The notes beneath the pieces were generated by a model, which was not told the DNA's origin, searched no databases, and saw only the letters and a program-made list of their open reading frames with translations. Positions 7,179 to 15,721 of a stretch of 33,028 nucleotides of DNA are shown here, in pieces. The stretch is from the NCBI RefSeq assembly GCF_022513565.1, contig NZ_JAKWBE010000051.1, positions 1-33,028 of the forward strand. The letters are read 5' to 3'. The position numbers and the translations under genes were made by a program. How positions within the stretch are numbered: position 1 is the stretch's first letter; the number at the start of each line of letters is the position of its first letter. This stretch comes from Streptomyces gilvus (lineage in GTDB: Bacteria > Actinomycetota > Actinomycetes > Streptomycetales > Streptomycetaceae).

Positions 7179-9281
7179 CTACGGCTTGTCGGCGGAGAGG
7201 TGGACAGTGGGCAGTGCGGGCGAGGAGGTGCCGGCGAGTGCGCCCGCCATGGCGTCGCGCCAGATGGGGCCCGGGGTGTCGGCGCCGAAGACCTCCTGGT
7301 GGAAGACACCACCGATGGTGATGTCCGTCATGGAGACGTTGTGGGACGGGCCCCCGACCCAGACCGCGCCCGCCAGGTTCGAGGTGTAGCCGACGAACCA
7401 CGCGGCCCAACGATTGTCGGTGGTACCGGTCTTGCCCGCGCTGTCGCGGTCCTTCAGGCCTGCCTGCTGGCCGGTGCCGTCCTCGACCACGCCCTTGAGC
7501 AGCGTGTTGATCGTGGCGGCGGTCTTCGGGGACATCGCCTGGTCGCACGAGGTCTGCGGCACCGGCAGGGACTTGCCGCTCGCGTCGGTGATCGACTCGA
7601 TGGCCACCGGGGTGCAGTAGACACCGTTGTTGGCGAAGGCCGCGTAGGCGGACGCCATGGTGAGCGGGCTCACGACCTGCGTCCCCAGCGTGATGGAGGG
7701 GACCTGTTCGAGCGGAGCACCGTTCGCCTGACGAACGCCGAGCTGCTGCTCCATGTGGACCACCGGACAGATCCCGATGTTGCTGATGAGCTGGACGAAG
7801 TAGGTGTTGACCGAAAGAGCCATCGCCTTCTTCAGGTTCATCGGGCCGACCTCGGACTTGTCCTCGTTCGACAGCGGCGGGGAGCCGGGATCGCCCACCC
7901 ACGGCTTGCCGCAGGTGCTGACCGGACTCGGGTAGGCCATCGAGTACGGCGCCGGCAGCACGGTGTTGGGGTCGGTGCCGCCGTCGATCGCCGCCGCGGC
8001 GACGATGGGCTTGAAGGTGGAGCCGGACTGGAAACCGGTTCCGCCGCCCATGCCGTGGTCGACGCTGAGGTTGATCTGTGTCTCGTTCTTGCCGAAGCCG
8101 TACGGGCGGGACTGGCCCATGGCCAGGATCTTGCCGGTGCCGGGCTGGACGAGTGTGACCGCCGTGGCGACGGAGTCGGTGGCGTAGACATGCTGGGTGA
8201 TGGACGCCTGGACGGCAGCCTGCGCCTTGGGTTCCAGGGTGGTCGTGATGGTCAGACCGCCGGTGTCCCAGCGCTTGGCCCGCTCTTGTTCGGTCTTGCC
8301 GAAGACGGGGCTCTGCAGGAACGCCTCACGGACGTAGTCGCAGAAGAAGCCGGCGCCCTGGACGGCGGTGATGCAACCGTTCTTGGGCGCGGTGACCTTC
8401 AACCCGAGCGGTTGCTTCTTGGCGGCGTCGGCCTGTGCCTGGGTGATGTCATGGACGTCGGCCATACGCTGCAGGACGGTGTCGCGGCGGTCGCGGGCGG
8501 CCTGGGGGTGTTCGACGGGGTCGTACAGCGTGGTGCCGTTCACGACGCCGGCCAGGAGGGCGGCCTGCGGGAGCGTGAGGTCTTCGGCGTGGGTGCTGAA
8601 GTAACGCTCGGAGGCCGCCTCGATGCCGAAGGACTGCTCCCCGAACGGCACGATGTTGAGATAGTTTTCCAGGATCTTTTTCTTACCGAGTTCCTTCTCG
8701 GCCTGGATCGCGTACTTCAGTTCGCGGACCTTGCGGCCCAGGGTCGGCGAGGTGGCCTGGGCCACGGCGGTCGGGTCGTCGCCCGCCTCCTCGATGAAAA
8801 CGTTCTTGATGTACTGCTGGGTCAGCGTGGACGCGCCCTGTGCGGCGCCGCCCGCCTGGGTGTCCCTGACGACTGCCCGCAGCACGCCCTTGGGGTCGAT
8901 GGGACCGTGCTGCCAGAAACGGGCGTCCTCGATGGCGACGATGGCCTTCTGCATGACGGGGCTGATCCGGCTGAGGGGAACGACGGTCCGGTCGCGGGAG
9001 TAGACAGTCGCGATGAGGTGCCCGTCGGCGTCCAGGATGTGCGAGGCCTGGCTCAGCGGCGGGCTCTTGAGATCGCCGGGAAGATCGTTGAAATCGGTTG
9101 CCGCCTCCTTGGCGGACAGACCGAGCGCACCGGTGGCAGGCAGCGCGATGCCGGCCAGCAGCAGGCCTGCCAGTGCGCTGATGCCGAGAAACCTCACCGT
9201 CTGCGCGGCCCTCGATCCCGACGATGAGCCTGACGACATCGATCCCCCGGAACGGGACCCCCCGGAACGCATGAAACCCAT
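7179..9281 (-). CDS. Class A penicillin-binding protein, bifunctional glycosyltransferase/transpeptidase
   Basis: This 700-residue protein has a Ser/Gly-rich cytoplasmic tail, one membrane helix (about residues 30-55), a GT51 domain and a transpeptidase domain. GT51 motifs are IEDARFWQHGPIDPKG (catalytic E118), GASTLTQQYIKN (149-160) and ENYLNIVPFG. Transpeptidase motifs are SGSTFK (nucleophile S421, K424), SVN (S490-N492) and KTGTTD (K617-G619), so both activities should be intact. It would polymerise and cross-link peptidoglycan outside the membrane. ATG at 9281 is used; ATGs at 9272 and 9239 are also in frame and the ribosome-binding site is weak. With the neighbouring class B PBP and monofunctional glycosyltransferase it forms a local set covering every polymerising and cross-linking step. 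Confidence 0.94.
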   Translation of the reverse strand: MGFMRSGGSRSGGSMSSGSSSGSRAAQTVRFLGISALAGLLLAGIALPATGALGLSAKEAATDFNDLPGDLKSPPLSQASHILDADGHLIATVYSRDRTVVPLSRISPVMQKAIVAIEDARFWQHGPIDPKGVLRAVVRDTQAGGAAQGASTLTQQYIKNVFIEEAGDDPTAVAQATSPTLGRKVRELKYAIQAEKELGKKKILENYLNIVPFGEQSFGIEAASERYFSTHAEDLTLPQAALLAGVVNGTTLYDPVEHPQAARDRRDTVLQRMADVHDITQAQADAAKKQPLGLKVTAPKNGCITAVQGAGFFCDYVREAFLQSPVFGKTEQERAKRWDTGGLTITTTLEPKAQAAVQASITQHVYATDSVATAVTLVQPGTGKILAMGQSRPYGFGKNETQINLSVDHGMGGGTGFQSGSTFKPIVAAAAIDGGTDPNTVLPAPYSMAYPSPVSTCGKPWVGDPGSPPLSNEDKSEVGPMNLKKAMALSVNTYFVQLISNIGICPVVHMEQQLGVRQANGAPLEQVPSITLGTQVVSPLTMASAYAAFANNGVYCTPVAIESITDASGKSLPVPQTSCDQAMSPKTAATINTLLKGVVEDGTGQQAGLKDRDSAGKTGTTDNRWAAWFVGYTSNLAGAVWVGGPSHNVSMTDITIGGVFHQEVFGADTPGPIWRDAMAGALAGTSSPALPTVHLSADKP

Positions 9282-9437
9282 GGCGCGCAGGGTACGTCGG
9301 GATCCTGTGACACCCGCCCGGGGAGCAGCAGCAGATGGCCCGTGTGCATGTGTGCAGCGGTCGTTTCAACCTGCACCGGAGTCGGCCTCCCGCTGAAATT
9401 CCGAACAAGTTCATCCCGCTCCAGGCAGGATGCCTGG

Positions 9438-10955
9438 GTGCGTCACATCCTGTGCGGGCTCGCCGCCAATCCGGCCCTGCCGTCCGAGCTGGTCGACCAG
9501 CTGATATCCGTCGCGGACGACGACATCGCCACAGAACTCGCCTCGCGCGCGGATCTCACCCGCGCACAGGCGGTTGCGTTGGCCAAGCGCGTCGACACGA
9601 GCGCGGTGCAGCTCGCGTACAAGGGTCGGCCGACCGCCGCCGACATCGATCCCTCCGTCTGGCCGGATGCCGCCCTCGCCCTGCTCGACCAGGGGCTCGG
9701 ACGCCCACAGTGGGCGCATCTTCTCGCGACGGACCCAGCCTTTGAGCGCCGGGAGAAGCTGGCGGCCTGCCCCGGCCTCCCGTCCGACGTGACGGACACG
9801 CTCGCGGCGGACCCGGACGTCCGTGTCGTCGCCGAACTCGCCTTGTGGACCACCCCAGACGTGGCCGCGAGGCTCGCGGCACACCCGCATGCCGAGGTCC
9901 GCCGCGCGGTCGCGGGCAATGAGGCGACGCCCCCGGCCACCCTGGCAGCGCTGGTGACCGGAAAGGGGCTGTCGTCGGCAGGACGCTGCCTGGTCTGTGA
10001 CCGCGAGGAGACTCCCTTCGTTCATGATCCGCAGTGCCCACGGCCCGACTGCGACCTGCTGCCGGGCGCCTCCTGCGACGGCACCCACGAGTCCACTGGC
10101 CACGCCATGCTGGAGGCGGCACTCCGCAATCCGGCCACCCCCGTCGAAGCCGTCGTCGGCTTCGTGGACCATCCGTCGAGGCTGCTGCGCTGGGCGCTGG
10201 CCGCCCGCCAGGACTTGCCCCAACCAGCCTACGCACGGCTCGCCTCGGACCCCACTCCCGGCATCCGCGCCGACCTCGCCGAAAATCCCGCGATCGACGA
10301 ATCCCTGATCCGTACGCTGGCCGACGACCGTGATCCCGACGTGCGCCGTAGGCTCGCCCACCACCCCCACGCGCCGCTCGACGTGCTCACTCGCCTGGCC
10401 CGAACTGCCAAGATCGGCGCCACCCTTCTGCCCCGTATTGCCGCCGGCTCTCCCGCCGAGATCGAAGAGCTGGCCACCTCAGCGGACCCGGGTGCCCGAA
10501 TGCTCGTGGCCCAACGACGCGATGTGCCGCCCCAGACACGTAAGCGGCTGGCCGACGACCCCGACGCGAGGGTGGTCAAGGCCCTCGCTCCCCACCCCGG
10601 CCTCACCGAAGCGCAGTTGCGTGCCATGGTCGACCGACACGGCGTCCGTGTCCTGGCCAAGGTGGCGACCAACCCGGACGCGCCCCCGGCGCTGCTGGAG
10701 GACCTTGCCCGGTACGAACCAGCGGTGCCGAAGGTGTTCCGCGAGATCGCCCGGCATCCCCAGGCTACGCACTCGGCGCTGCTCCTCTGCCTTGCGGACA
10801 AACGCGCGAGACCCGTAGCCGCCGGCCACCCAGCACTCCCGCCACCGGTCATCGAAGATCTACTCGCTGACGCGGACTGGCGAGTAGTGGAAGCGGCAGC
10901 CGCCAACCCGTCCTTGCCGCCCGCCGTGATCCGGGATCTGGTGAACCGTCTGTGA
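9438..10955 (+). CDS. Leucine-rich-repeat-variant (LRV/HEAT-like) protein with a cysteine cluster
   Basis: This 505-residue protein is a chain of degenerate short helical repeats of the type NPALPSELVDQLI, ADPDVRVVAELAL, HPHAEVRRAVAGN and DDPDARVVKALAPHPGL. They match the LRV family, which forms a right-handed superhelix used for protein contacts. Around residues 184-213 the repeats are interrupted by CLVC, CPRPDC and one further Cys (C184, C187, C200, C205, C213), which could bind zinc or an iron-sulfur cluster; founding LRV proteins carry a 4Fe-4S site. The start is GTG 9438, because AGGA lies 7 bases upstream and homologues as I recall them begin at this LCGLAANPALPSEL segment. Upstream in-frame codons look random. 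No signal peptide or membrane helix is seen. The function is unknown. Confidence 0.85.
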   Translation: MRHILCGLAANPALPSELVDQLISVADDDIATELASRADLTRAQAVALAKRVDTSAVQLAYKGRPTAADIDPSVWPDAALALLDQGLGRPQWAHLLATDPAFERREKLAACPGLPSDVTDTLAADPDVRVVAELALWTTPDVAARLAAHPHAEVRRAVAGNEATPPATLAALVTGKGLSSAGRCLVCDREETPFVHDPQCPRPDCDLLPGASCDGTHESTGHAMLEAALRNPATPVEAVVGFVDHPSRLLRWALAARQDLPQPAYARLASDPTPGIRADLAENPAIDESLIRTLADDRDPDVRRRLAHHPHAPLDVLTRLARTAKIGATLLPRIAAGSPAEIEELATSADPGARMLVAQRRDVPPQTRKRLADDPDARVVKALAPHPGLTEAQLRAMVDRHGVRVLAKVATNPDAPPALLEDLARYEPAVPKVFREIARHPQATHSALLLCLADKRARPVAAGHPALPPPVIEDLLADADWRVVEAAAANPSLPPAVIRDLVNRL

Positions 10956-11101
10956 GGGCCCGGCCCGCCGATCCGACTGCTCACCGCCGAACGCAGCGCT
11001 CAGTCACAGGGGCATGCCATGTCAGGGTCGGTGCCGATGGCGCCCGCCCGGCAGAGCGAGCGCCCGAGGTCTCCGGCGAGAAGGCGGAGGTGTCGCGCGT
11101 C

Positions 11102-11587
11102 GCATCGGATGCCGCAGAGCATCTGTCGCGTATCACAGCCGAGTTCGCCACCCAGTGGTGGCACTGGTTCTTCTTTGCCCAGCCGGACGTCCCGGAGCCG
11201 GTGATCAACGCCGATCCGGACAGCTGGTACCGCGGCGATCCTCGGAGCATGGGGCAGGAGAAGTACGACGAGTGGCACTCCGCCACGAGAAACCCCGACG
11301 TGGTGCGGGCGATGCTGGAGGACTACCGGGCCGGCCTGACCATCGACCGGCGGCACGAGGAGGACGACCGTGCGGCCGGAAACCGGATCCAGTGCCCGGC
11401 GCTGATCCTCTGGTCGCTCCGGGACGACCTGGAGGACTTGTACGGGGACCCGGTGAAGATCTGGCAGCAGTGGGCCGAGGACGTACGCGGCCACGGCATC
11501 GACGCCGGTCACCACGTGGCCGAAGAGGCTCCCGAGGCGCTGGCTTCCAGCCTGGCGGACCTCTTCGATGGACGTCGTGAGCAATAG
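11102..11587 (+). pseudogene. Truncated alpha/beta hydrolase, haloacetate-dehalogenase type (C-terminal part)
   Basis: About 160 codons resemble the cap and C-terminal part of haloacetate/fluoroacetate dehalogenase-like hydrolases: FATQWWHWFFFAQPDVPEP, then INADPDSWYRG, then CPALILWSLRDDLEDLYGDP, and GHHVAEEAPEALA containing the expected catalytic His. The N-terminal half, which should carry the oxyanion-hole HG motif and the Asp nucleophile in a GHDRGG-like elbow, is missing. The 150 bases before the homology read as arbitrary sequence in this frame. A plausible start is absent, so I treat it as a deletion remnant. Codon use is still typical, suggesting a recent loss. Confidence 0.7.
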
Positions 11588-11682
11588 CTGTTTCTGATCC
11601 GCGGAGTGTCCACCATCTGGCCCGGGACGAACGCGTCACAGCGGCGATGAGCACCGCGTGTCGATCACACGCGAGGCCGGTT

Positions 11683-11829
11683 CTACAGCCGGGAGAGCAC
11701 AATGGCGCTCTCGGTCCGTTCGATCGGAGCGGTGGCGCGTACGCGTTGGATGGGCTGTTCCAGGTGGGGGATGTCTCTGGCGAGCATGTGGACGACTGCG
11801 TCGGCGGAGGGGGAGACGGTTCCGGGTGA
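11683..11829 (-). pseudogene. Possible AsnC/Lrp-family C-terminal remnant
   Basis: A minus-strand frame of 48 codons ends in QRVRATAPIERTESAIVLSRL and a stop. The closing pattern, a helix containing LARDIPHLEQPIQ, then an R-T-E-S strand and a final IVLS, resembles the last part of AsnC/Lrp effector domains. An in-frame stop lies just upstream and no start or HTH is present, so this would be a fragment. The match is short and from recall only. Confidence 0.3.
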
Positions 11830-11893
11830 GCGACATCGTCACTGTTACCCGGGCGCTGGTGCTCGCCACACTGCGCACGGTCGGCACCAAGCA

Positions 11894-11917
11894 GCAGCCG
11901 GCCCCCCTTCCGGCTGC
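11894..11917 (-). terminator. Hairpin terminator downstream of the methyltransferase gene
   Basis: A perfect 8 bp stem (11894-11901 with 11910-11917) with an 8-base loop lies 88 bases beyond the stop of the methyltransferase gene at 12006. Confidence 0.5.
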
Positions 11918-12005
11918 GCGCTGGACGACGTCAGCCGGACCAGTGAATGATCACGACTCGATGCGGGATGGTGGCCATGATGAGTTGCCAGGAACCTTCC
12001 GGGCG

Positions 12006-12776
12006 TCAGGCCGCCTTTGCGAAGACGAGTACCTCGGTCGAGGCGATGCCCATGGGGGCCAGGAAGCTGGCTTCGAGGCTGCAGCCGAGGGTGGCGAAGA
12101 GGTCGACGCATGTCCGGCGTGGCATGGCGGCCGGGTAGGAGTCGTGGCCCGAGCCGCCCTCCGTCGCCCAGGCGCGTACCGCGGCCGGGTCCAGGCAGGT
12201 CTCTGTCATGACGTCGAAGACGATCCGGCCGCCGGGCCGGGTGACACGCGCCATCTCGAAGAAGTACCGGGAAGCTCCGAGGAAGGTCACGGTGTTGAAG
12301 ACCTTGTGAGCCTGAACGAGGTCGATGCTGGCGTCGGGTGTCGGGGAGAGGCTGCTGCCTGAAGTCGGTTGTGCGGTCACGCCGAACGTGTCCACCAGGT
12401 AGGTCGCCCAGGGCGCAGCCGTTTCGTATATCTCATAGCGCCGTGGTGAACACTCCTTGAGGGTCTTCTCCAAGTACCGCCCCGATCCGGGGCCGATCTC
12501 CAACACGCTGCTCGGATCGGCGGCGTAGACGCCGATAGCGCGTAGTTCGTCGATGGTGGACTGGGTGGCACCGGGCGTCCCGTTCATGACCTCGTCGATG
12601 TAGTCGCCGACCGACAGACCGGCCGCCCGTGCGGCCTTCATCGTCGCCTCGAACGGGATGAAGTCGTCAACGCCGCCCAGGTTGTTGGTGCTGCGCACGA
12701 TGTCGAATCCCGTGCGTCCCAGGAGCCGCTTGACGCTCGACTTCAATGCGGACTTTTGTTCTTCTGCTGCCTTCAT
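12006..12776 (-). CDS. Class I SAM-dependent methyltransferase
   Basis: The 256-residue product has the SAM-binding glycine loop VLEIGPGSGRYLE (from residue 91), an acidic/strand IV region with IDLVQAHKVFNTV, and the post-motif MARVTRPGGRIVFDVMTETC typical of Methyltransf_11/25 enzymes. A basic N-terminal part (SSVKRLLGRTGFDIVRS) precedes the Rossmann fold, as in methyltransferases acting on sugars or glycans. The substrate cannot be told. ATG at 12776 is chosen over a GTG nine codons upstream because GGTGGGG stands 8 bases before it. It is flanked by gene remnants on both sides and has no operon partner. A hairpin 88 bases past the stop probably ends the transcript. Confidence 0.85.
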   Translation of the reverse strand: MKAAEEQKSALKSSVKRLLGRTGFDIVRSTNNLGGVDDFIPFEATMKAARAAGLSVGDYIDEVMNGTPGATQSTIDELRAIGVYAADPSSVLEIGPGSGRYLEKTLKECSPRRYEIYETAAPWATYLVDTFGVTAQPTSGSSLSPTPDASIDLVQAHKVFNTVTFLGASRYFFEMARVTRPGGRIVFDVMTETCLDPAAVRAWATEGGSGHDSYPAAMPRRTCVDLFATLGCSLEASFLAPMGIASTEVLVFAKAA

Positions 12777-13002
12777 CGAACATACCCCACCAGATCGTGC
12801 CAAGTTTCGGTGCCAGCATAGAGATCACGAGCACGGGGGCGCAGTGGTATGGGCGAATTGCAACGTGGCGGGGGATCGGTACCCGCGGAGCAGATCAAGC
12901 CGGGGCGGCGTATCAAAGAGCAAGAGAATGCCGGACCGGCAACGACAGCAGGCGCTTTGGACTCCGCCGAGGGAAGCTCGGTCTGCCGGGTACCAGCCTT
13001 GG

Positions 13003-13128
13003 TCAGGGTCCGTCAGCGGCGGGCGGGGGCTCGTCGTAGCGGTCTCCGATGGCGTCGAAGGCCTCGGCCTGACCGGCGCGGTCGGGACGCGGACTCCCGT
13101 AACCGAACTCGCCGGCAGGGCTGCTCAC
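13003..13128 (-). pseudogene. SAM methyltransferase, N-terminal stub only
   Basis: A 41-codon frame starts at GTG 13128 with a good ribosome-binding site (GGAGAA, 5 bases before). It contains AEAFDAIGDRYDE, the typical first helix of a family of Streptomyces methyltransferases that precedes the SAM-binding loop. Homology then breaks off in PPPAADGP and a stop. The catalytic fold is gone. The start signals survive, so the short peptide may still be made. It ends 226 bases upstream of the intact methyltransferase gene on the same strand. Confidence 0.5.
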
Positions 13129-13175
13129 GGGGATTCTCCATCCCAGGCGTCCCGCCGTCCGCCTGTCAGTCGAGC

Positions 13176-14453
13176 TCAGCCAGGCACCGGATCTTCGGAG
13201 ACGGGCAGCGGTTGTGCCGTCTTCGGGGCCAGTGCGCGGACGGAAGGGGTGGCGACCATGGTGAGGGTGGCCAGCAGGATGAGCGCGGCCGCCGCGTACA
13301 GCGTGGCGTGGAGGCCGAGGAGGAGCACGGCGGGTCCGGCGGCGAACTGGGCGAGCGGGAGCGCGAAGTAGGAGCCGAGATCGTCGTAGGCGTAGACGCG
13401 GGCAAGGCGGTCCTCGGGGATCTGCTCGTTGAGGGTCGAGTACCAGGCGACCCCGGCCTGCTCGACGCCCACGCCCGCCACGAAGTTGGCCACGACCAGC
13501 AGCCAGGTGTGCGGGGCGAGCGCGAGTAGCAGCGGGGTGAGCGCCGTCAGGCCCATCAGCGCGCAGCCGACCAGGATCGCGCGCCGGGGCCGCCATCTGA
13601 GAGACAGCACGCCGCCTGCGACCGCGCCGAGGGAGGACGCGGCGAGGGCCAGGCCCCAGCCGGTGCGGCCGATCGGGGTGGCGTCGGCGACGGCAGGGCC
13701 GAGGACGGTGAACGAGGCGGTCAGGCCGGCGTTGAGGAAGCAGAAGGCCACCACGATCACCCACACCCAAGTGCGGGAGGTGAACTCCCGCCAGCCGATG
13801 CGTAGTTCATGCACCACACCAGGGCTGGGCGCGGGCGGGGCGACCTGGACGCGGACCAGCGTGAAGGACGTGGCGGCGAGCGCGAAGCTGAGTGCGTCGA
13901 GGGCCAGGCCCCAGCCGGGGCCGACCGCGGCGACCAGTAGGCCGCCCAGAGAGGCTCCCGCGATCGTGGCGGTGTTGCCCGCGATCCGGGAGAGCGCGAG
14001 GGCGGCGCGGCGGGACTGGGTCGGGACGGTCTGGGGCAGCAGGGCCTGGGCGGCGGGCTGGTAGCAGGAACTGGACGCCCCGTTGACCGCGGCGAGCACC
14101 ATGAGCAGGGGGATGGCCGCACTGTGCGTGAGGACCAGGGCGGCGGTCGCGGCCTGGCTCGCGGCGCTGACCAGACTGCTGCCGACCAGTAGCGGGCCGC
14201 GCGGCAGCCGGTCCGCCAACACGCCGCCGTACAGCAGGAAGAGGATGCCGGTGAGGGAGTGGGCGCCGACCACCAGTCCGAGCGAGCCGACCGAGCCGGT
14301 GGCGTCGAGCACGGCGAAGGCCAGGGCGATCGGCGCCACTCCGTTGCCGAGCAGGTTGGCCGTCGTACCGATGAAGAGATGACGGAACGGGCGGTGACGC
14401 AGGGGCGCCAGGGCGGCAGACATGCGCCCGATCGTCGAGAATGGGCGGGGCAT
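13176..14453 (-). CDS. MFS transporter, MFS_3/enterobactin-exporter-like
   Basis: The 425-residue protein has about 12 hydrophobic helices. It starts LRHRPFRHLFIGTTANLLGN, the usual opening of the MFS_3 group (EntS/macrolide-efflux-like), and has GGVLADRLPRGPLLVGSSL as its motif A equivalent in the 2-3 loop. Later segments such as GIGRTGWGL-like loops and VAWYSTLNEQIPEDRLARVYA fit the same group, whose members export siderophores or drugs. ATG 14453 is used; an in-frame TTG at 14459 and an ATG at 14423 are alternatives, and none has a strong ribosome-binding site. It lies in the same direction as the methyltransferase stub (13003-13128), 47 bases away, and might once have been co-transcribed with it. 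Confidence 0.88.
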   Translation of the reverse strand: MPRPFSTIGRMSAALAPLRHRPFRHLFIGTTANLLGNGVAPIALAFAVLDATGSVGSLGLVVGAHSLTGILFLLYGGVLADRLPRGPLLVGSSLVSAASQAATAALVLTHSAAIPLLMVLAAVNGASSSCYQPAAQALLPQTVPTQSRRAALALSRIAGNTATIAGASLGGLLVAAVGPGWGLALDALSFALAATSFTLVRVQVAPPAPSPGVVHELRIGWREFTSRTWVWVIVVAFCFLNAGLTASFTVLGPAVADATPIGRTGWGLALAASSLGAVAGGVLSLRWRPRRAILVGCALMGLTALTPLLLALAPHTWLLVVANFVAGVGVEQAGVAWYSTLNEQIPEDRLARVYAYDDLGSYFALPLAQFAAGPAVLLLGLHATLYAAAALILLATLTMVATPSVRALAPKTAQPLPVSEDPVPG

Positions 14454-14803
14454 CGTCAAAGTGTTTTACGACCACGGGATGTGTGCGGCTGCCCGCTGCT
14501 GTTCACCTGGCACATGGGGCGATGACGGGTGCTGACCGTTACCGTCGGCAGCCGCGATCGGAGACCGCGTCCGGGACGAACTGGCCCGCACCAACTCCGC
14601 TCCCTCCGGCGGCCGCATCGTGACCTGCACCAGCCTCACCCGACCGCACGCGCACGAACTCCTCCTCGGCTGGCCCCGGGACCGCGGTGCACCGCTGCGG
14701 CGGCGCCTGGTTTCCCCTTCTTCACACGTCGCGGCGGCTGCCGATGGCGTGGAGTGGTTCGGTAGGCGCGGACGGGTCGGCTTGGGTGTGACGGCGAGCA
14801 GGA
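14454..14803. other. Gap with no supported gene
   Basis: This 350-base stretch separates the MFS gene from the phosphotransferase gene. One plus-strand frame at about 14550-14720 (IGDRVRDELARTNSAPSGGR and following) has coding-like composition but no start, no ribosome-binding site and a stop just upstream. It may be a remnant; I do not recognise it. The promoter of the MFS gene should be at the left end. Confidence 0.4.
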
Positions 14804-15721
14804 TCACGGCCGGGACGGGGGTGAGGGCCGGTGCTGAAGGACGCGGTCGAGTGCGGCGCGGCCGGCAGGTCCCCAGTGCGGCTTGCCGCCGGGAAGGCCC
14901 CGATCTCCGTTCTGGCCCATGAGCATCAGGAAGAGGCTCTTCATGGCGGCCAGCCCGCGGGCACGCCGGATCGCCGCTTCATCCGCACGCGCGTACGTGT
15001 CGAAGAACCGTGAGGCCGTGCCCGTCGGCAGCAGCACCCATGCGGCGGCGAGATCCCACGCCGGATCACCCGCGAACAAGGCGCCGAAGTCGACGATGCC
15101 CGAGAGTGTTCCGTGCGAGACGACGACGTTCGCGGGATGAAGGTCGCCGTGCACCCAGAGCGGCGGGCCCTCCCACTCGGGCGCCGCGACAGCGTCGTCC
15201 CAGACGGCCCGGACGTCGTCGGCGAGGTCGTCGGGAACGACGGCGCGGAAGAAGTGGTCGAAGCGCTCCGTGCACTTCTTGGGGTGTGCGCCGAAGTCCG
15301 AGCTGATCGGCGCTTCGGCGGGCGCCTCCACATGGAGCGCCCTGAGAAAGCCCGCCAGTGTGTCGGCCGCGTGGCCGCCGCGGCTGATCGAGTGGTGGTC
15401 CAGCGGCTCACCGGGAACCCACGTCATCACGGTCCAGTGCTTGGGGAAGCGCTCGGACGGTTCACCGAACCGCACCGGTGTCGGAACCGGGAGCGGCAGG
15501 CGTGGGGCAAGTACCGGTAGCCACCGGCGCTCCTTGAGCTGGAGTTCCGGGGTGGGGTCCATGCGCTGCATGCGCACGGCCAACTCGTCCCCGAGGCGCC
15601 ACATTTGGTTGCCCCAGCCGCCCGCCACCTCATGGATGGCCAGCCCTGCAAGGTCTGGATGCTGTTCCTGCAGCAGGTCACGGACCAGGTCTGCGGTGAT
15701 CTCGATCTCGGAGGTGGTCAT
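14804..15721 (-). CDS. Aminoglycoside phosphotransferase (APH)-family kinase
   Basis: This 305-residue protein has the APH/choline-kinase fold. The Brenner-type catalytic motif WVHGDLHPANVVV gives H191, D193 and N198. The metal-binding IVDFGALFAGDPAWDLA follows (D211). The N-terminal lobe has EVAGGWGNQMWRLGD as nucleotide loop and LAVRMQR with the strand that normally carries the ATP-binding Lys, here Arg. Enzymes of this family phosphorylate aminoglycosides, macrolides, other antibiotics or small metabolites; the substrate is not predictable from sequence alone. ATG 15721 is the start that fits family length. The open frame extends upstream without homology. It may be a self-resistance or inactivation enzyme, given the two exporters nearby, but this is inference. 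Confidence 0.88.
   Translation of the reverse strand: MTTSEIEITADLVRDLLQEQHPDLAGLAIHEVAGGWGNQMWRLGDELAVRMQRMDPTPELQLKERRWLPVLAPRLPLPVPTPVRFGEPSERFPKHWTVMTWVPGEPLDHHSISRGGHAADTLAGFLRALHVEAPAEAPISSDFGAHPKKCTERFDHFFRAVVPDDLADDVRAVWDDAVAAPEWEGPPLWVHGDLHPANVVVSHGTLSGIVDFGALFAGDPAWDLAAAWVLLPTGTASRFFDTYARADEAAIRRARGLAAMKSLFLMLMGQNGDRGLPGGKPHWGPAGRAALDRVLQHRPSPPSRP

Larger units (their letters stand above)
11588..12005. other. Gap between the dehalogenase remnant and the methyltransferase gene
   Basis: This 418-base stretch holds no intact gene. It contains the possible AsnC-type tail (11683-11829) and a hairpin (11894-11917) placed as a terminator for the methyltransferase gene. The other short frames look random. 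Confidence 0.5.

Noticed and set aside
6019..7902. GT51 protein as a 627-residue protein
   Set aside because: The upstream extension is a shifted reading of the class A PBP gene on the same strand; GT51 length and membrane segments fit a start near 7002.
7122..9227. A 701-codon open frame on the plus strand
   Set aside because: It lies antisense to the class A PBP gene, is Gly/Arg/Asp-rich and shows no domain; the minus strand has all GT51 and transpeptidase motifs.
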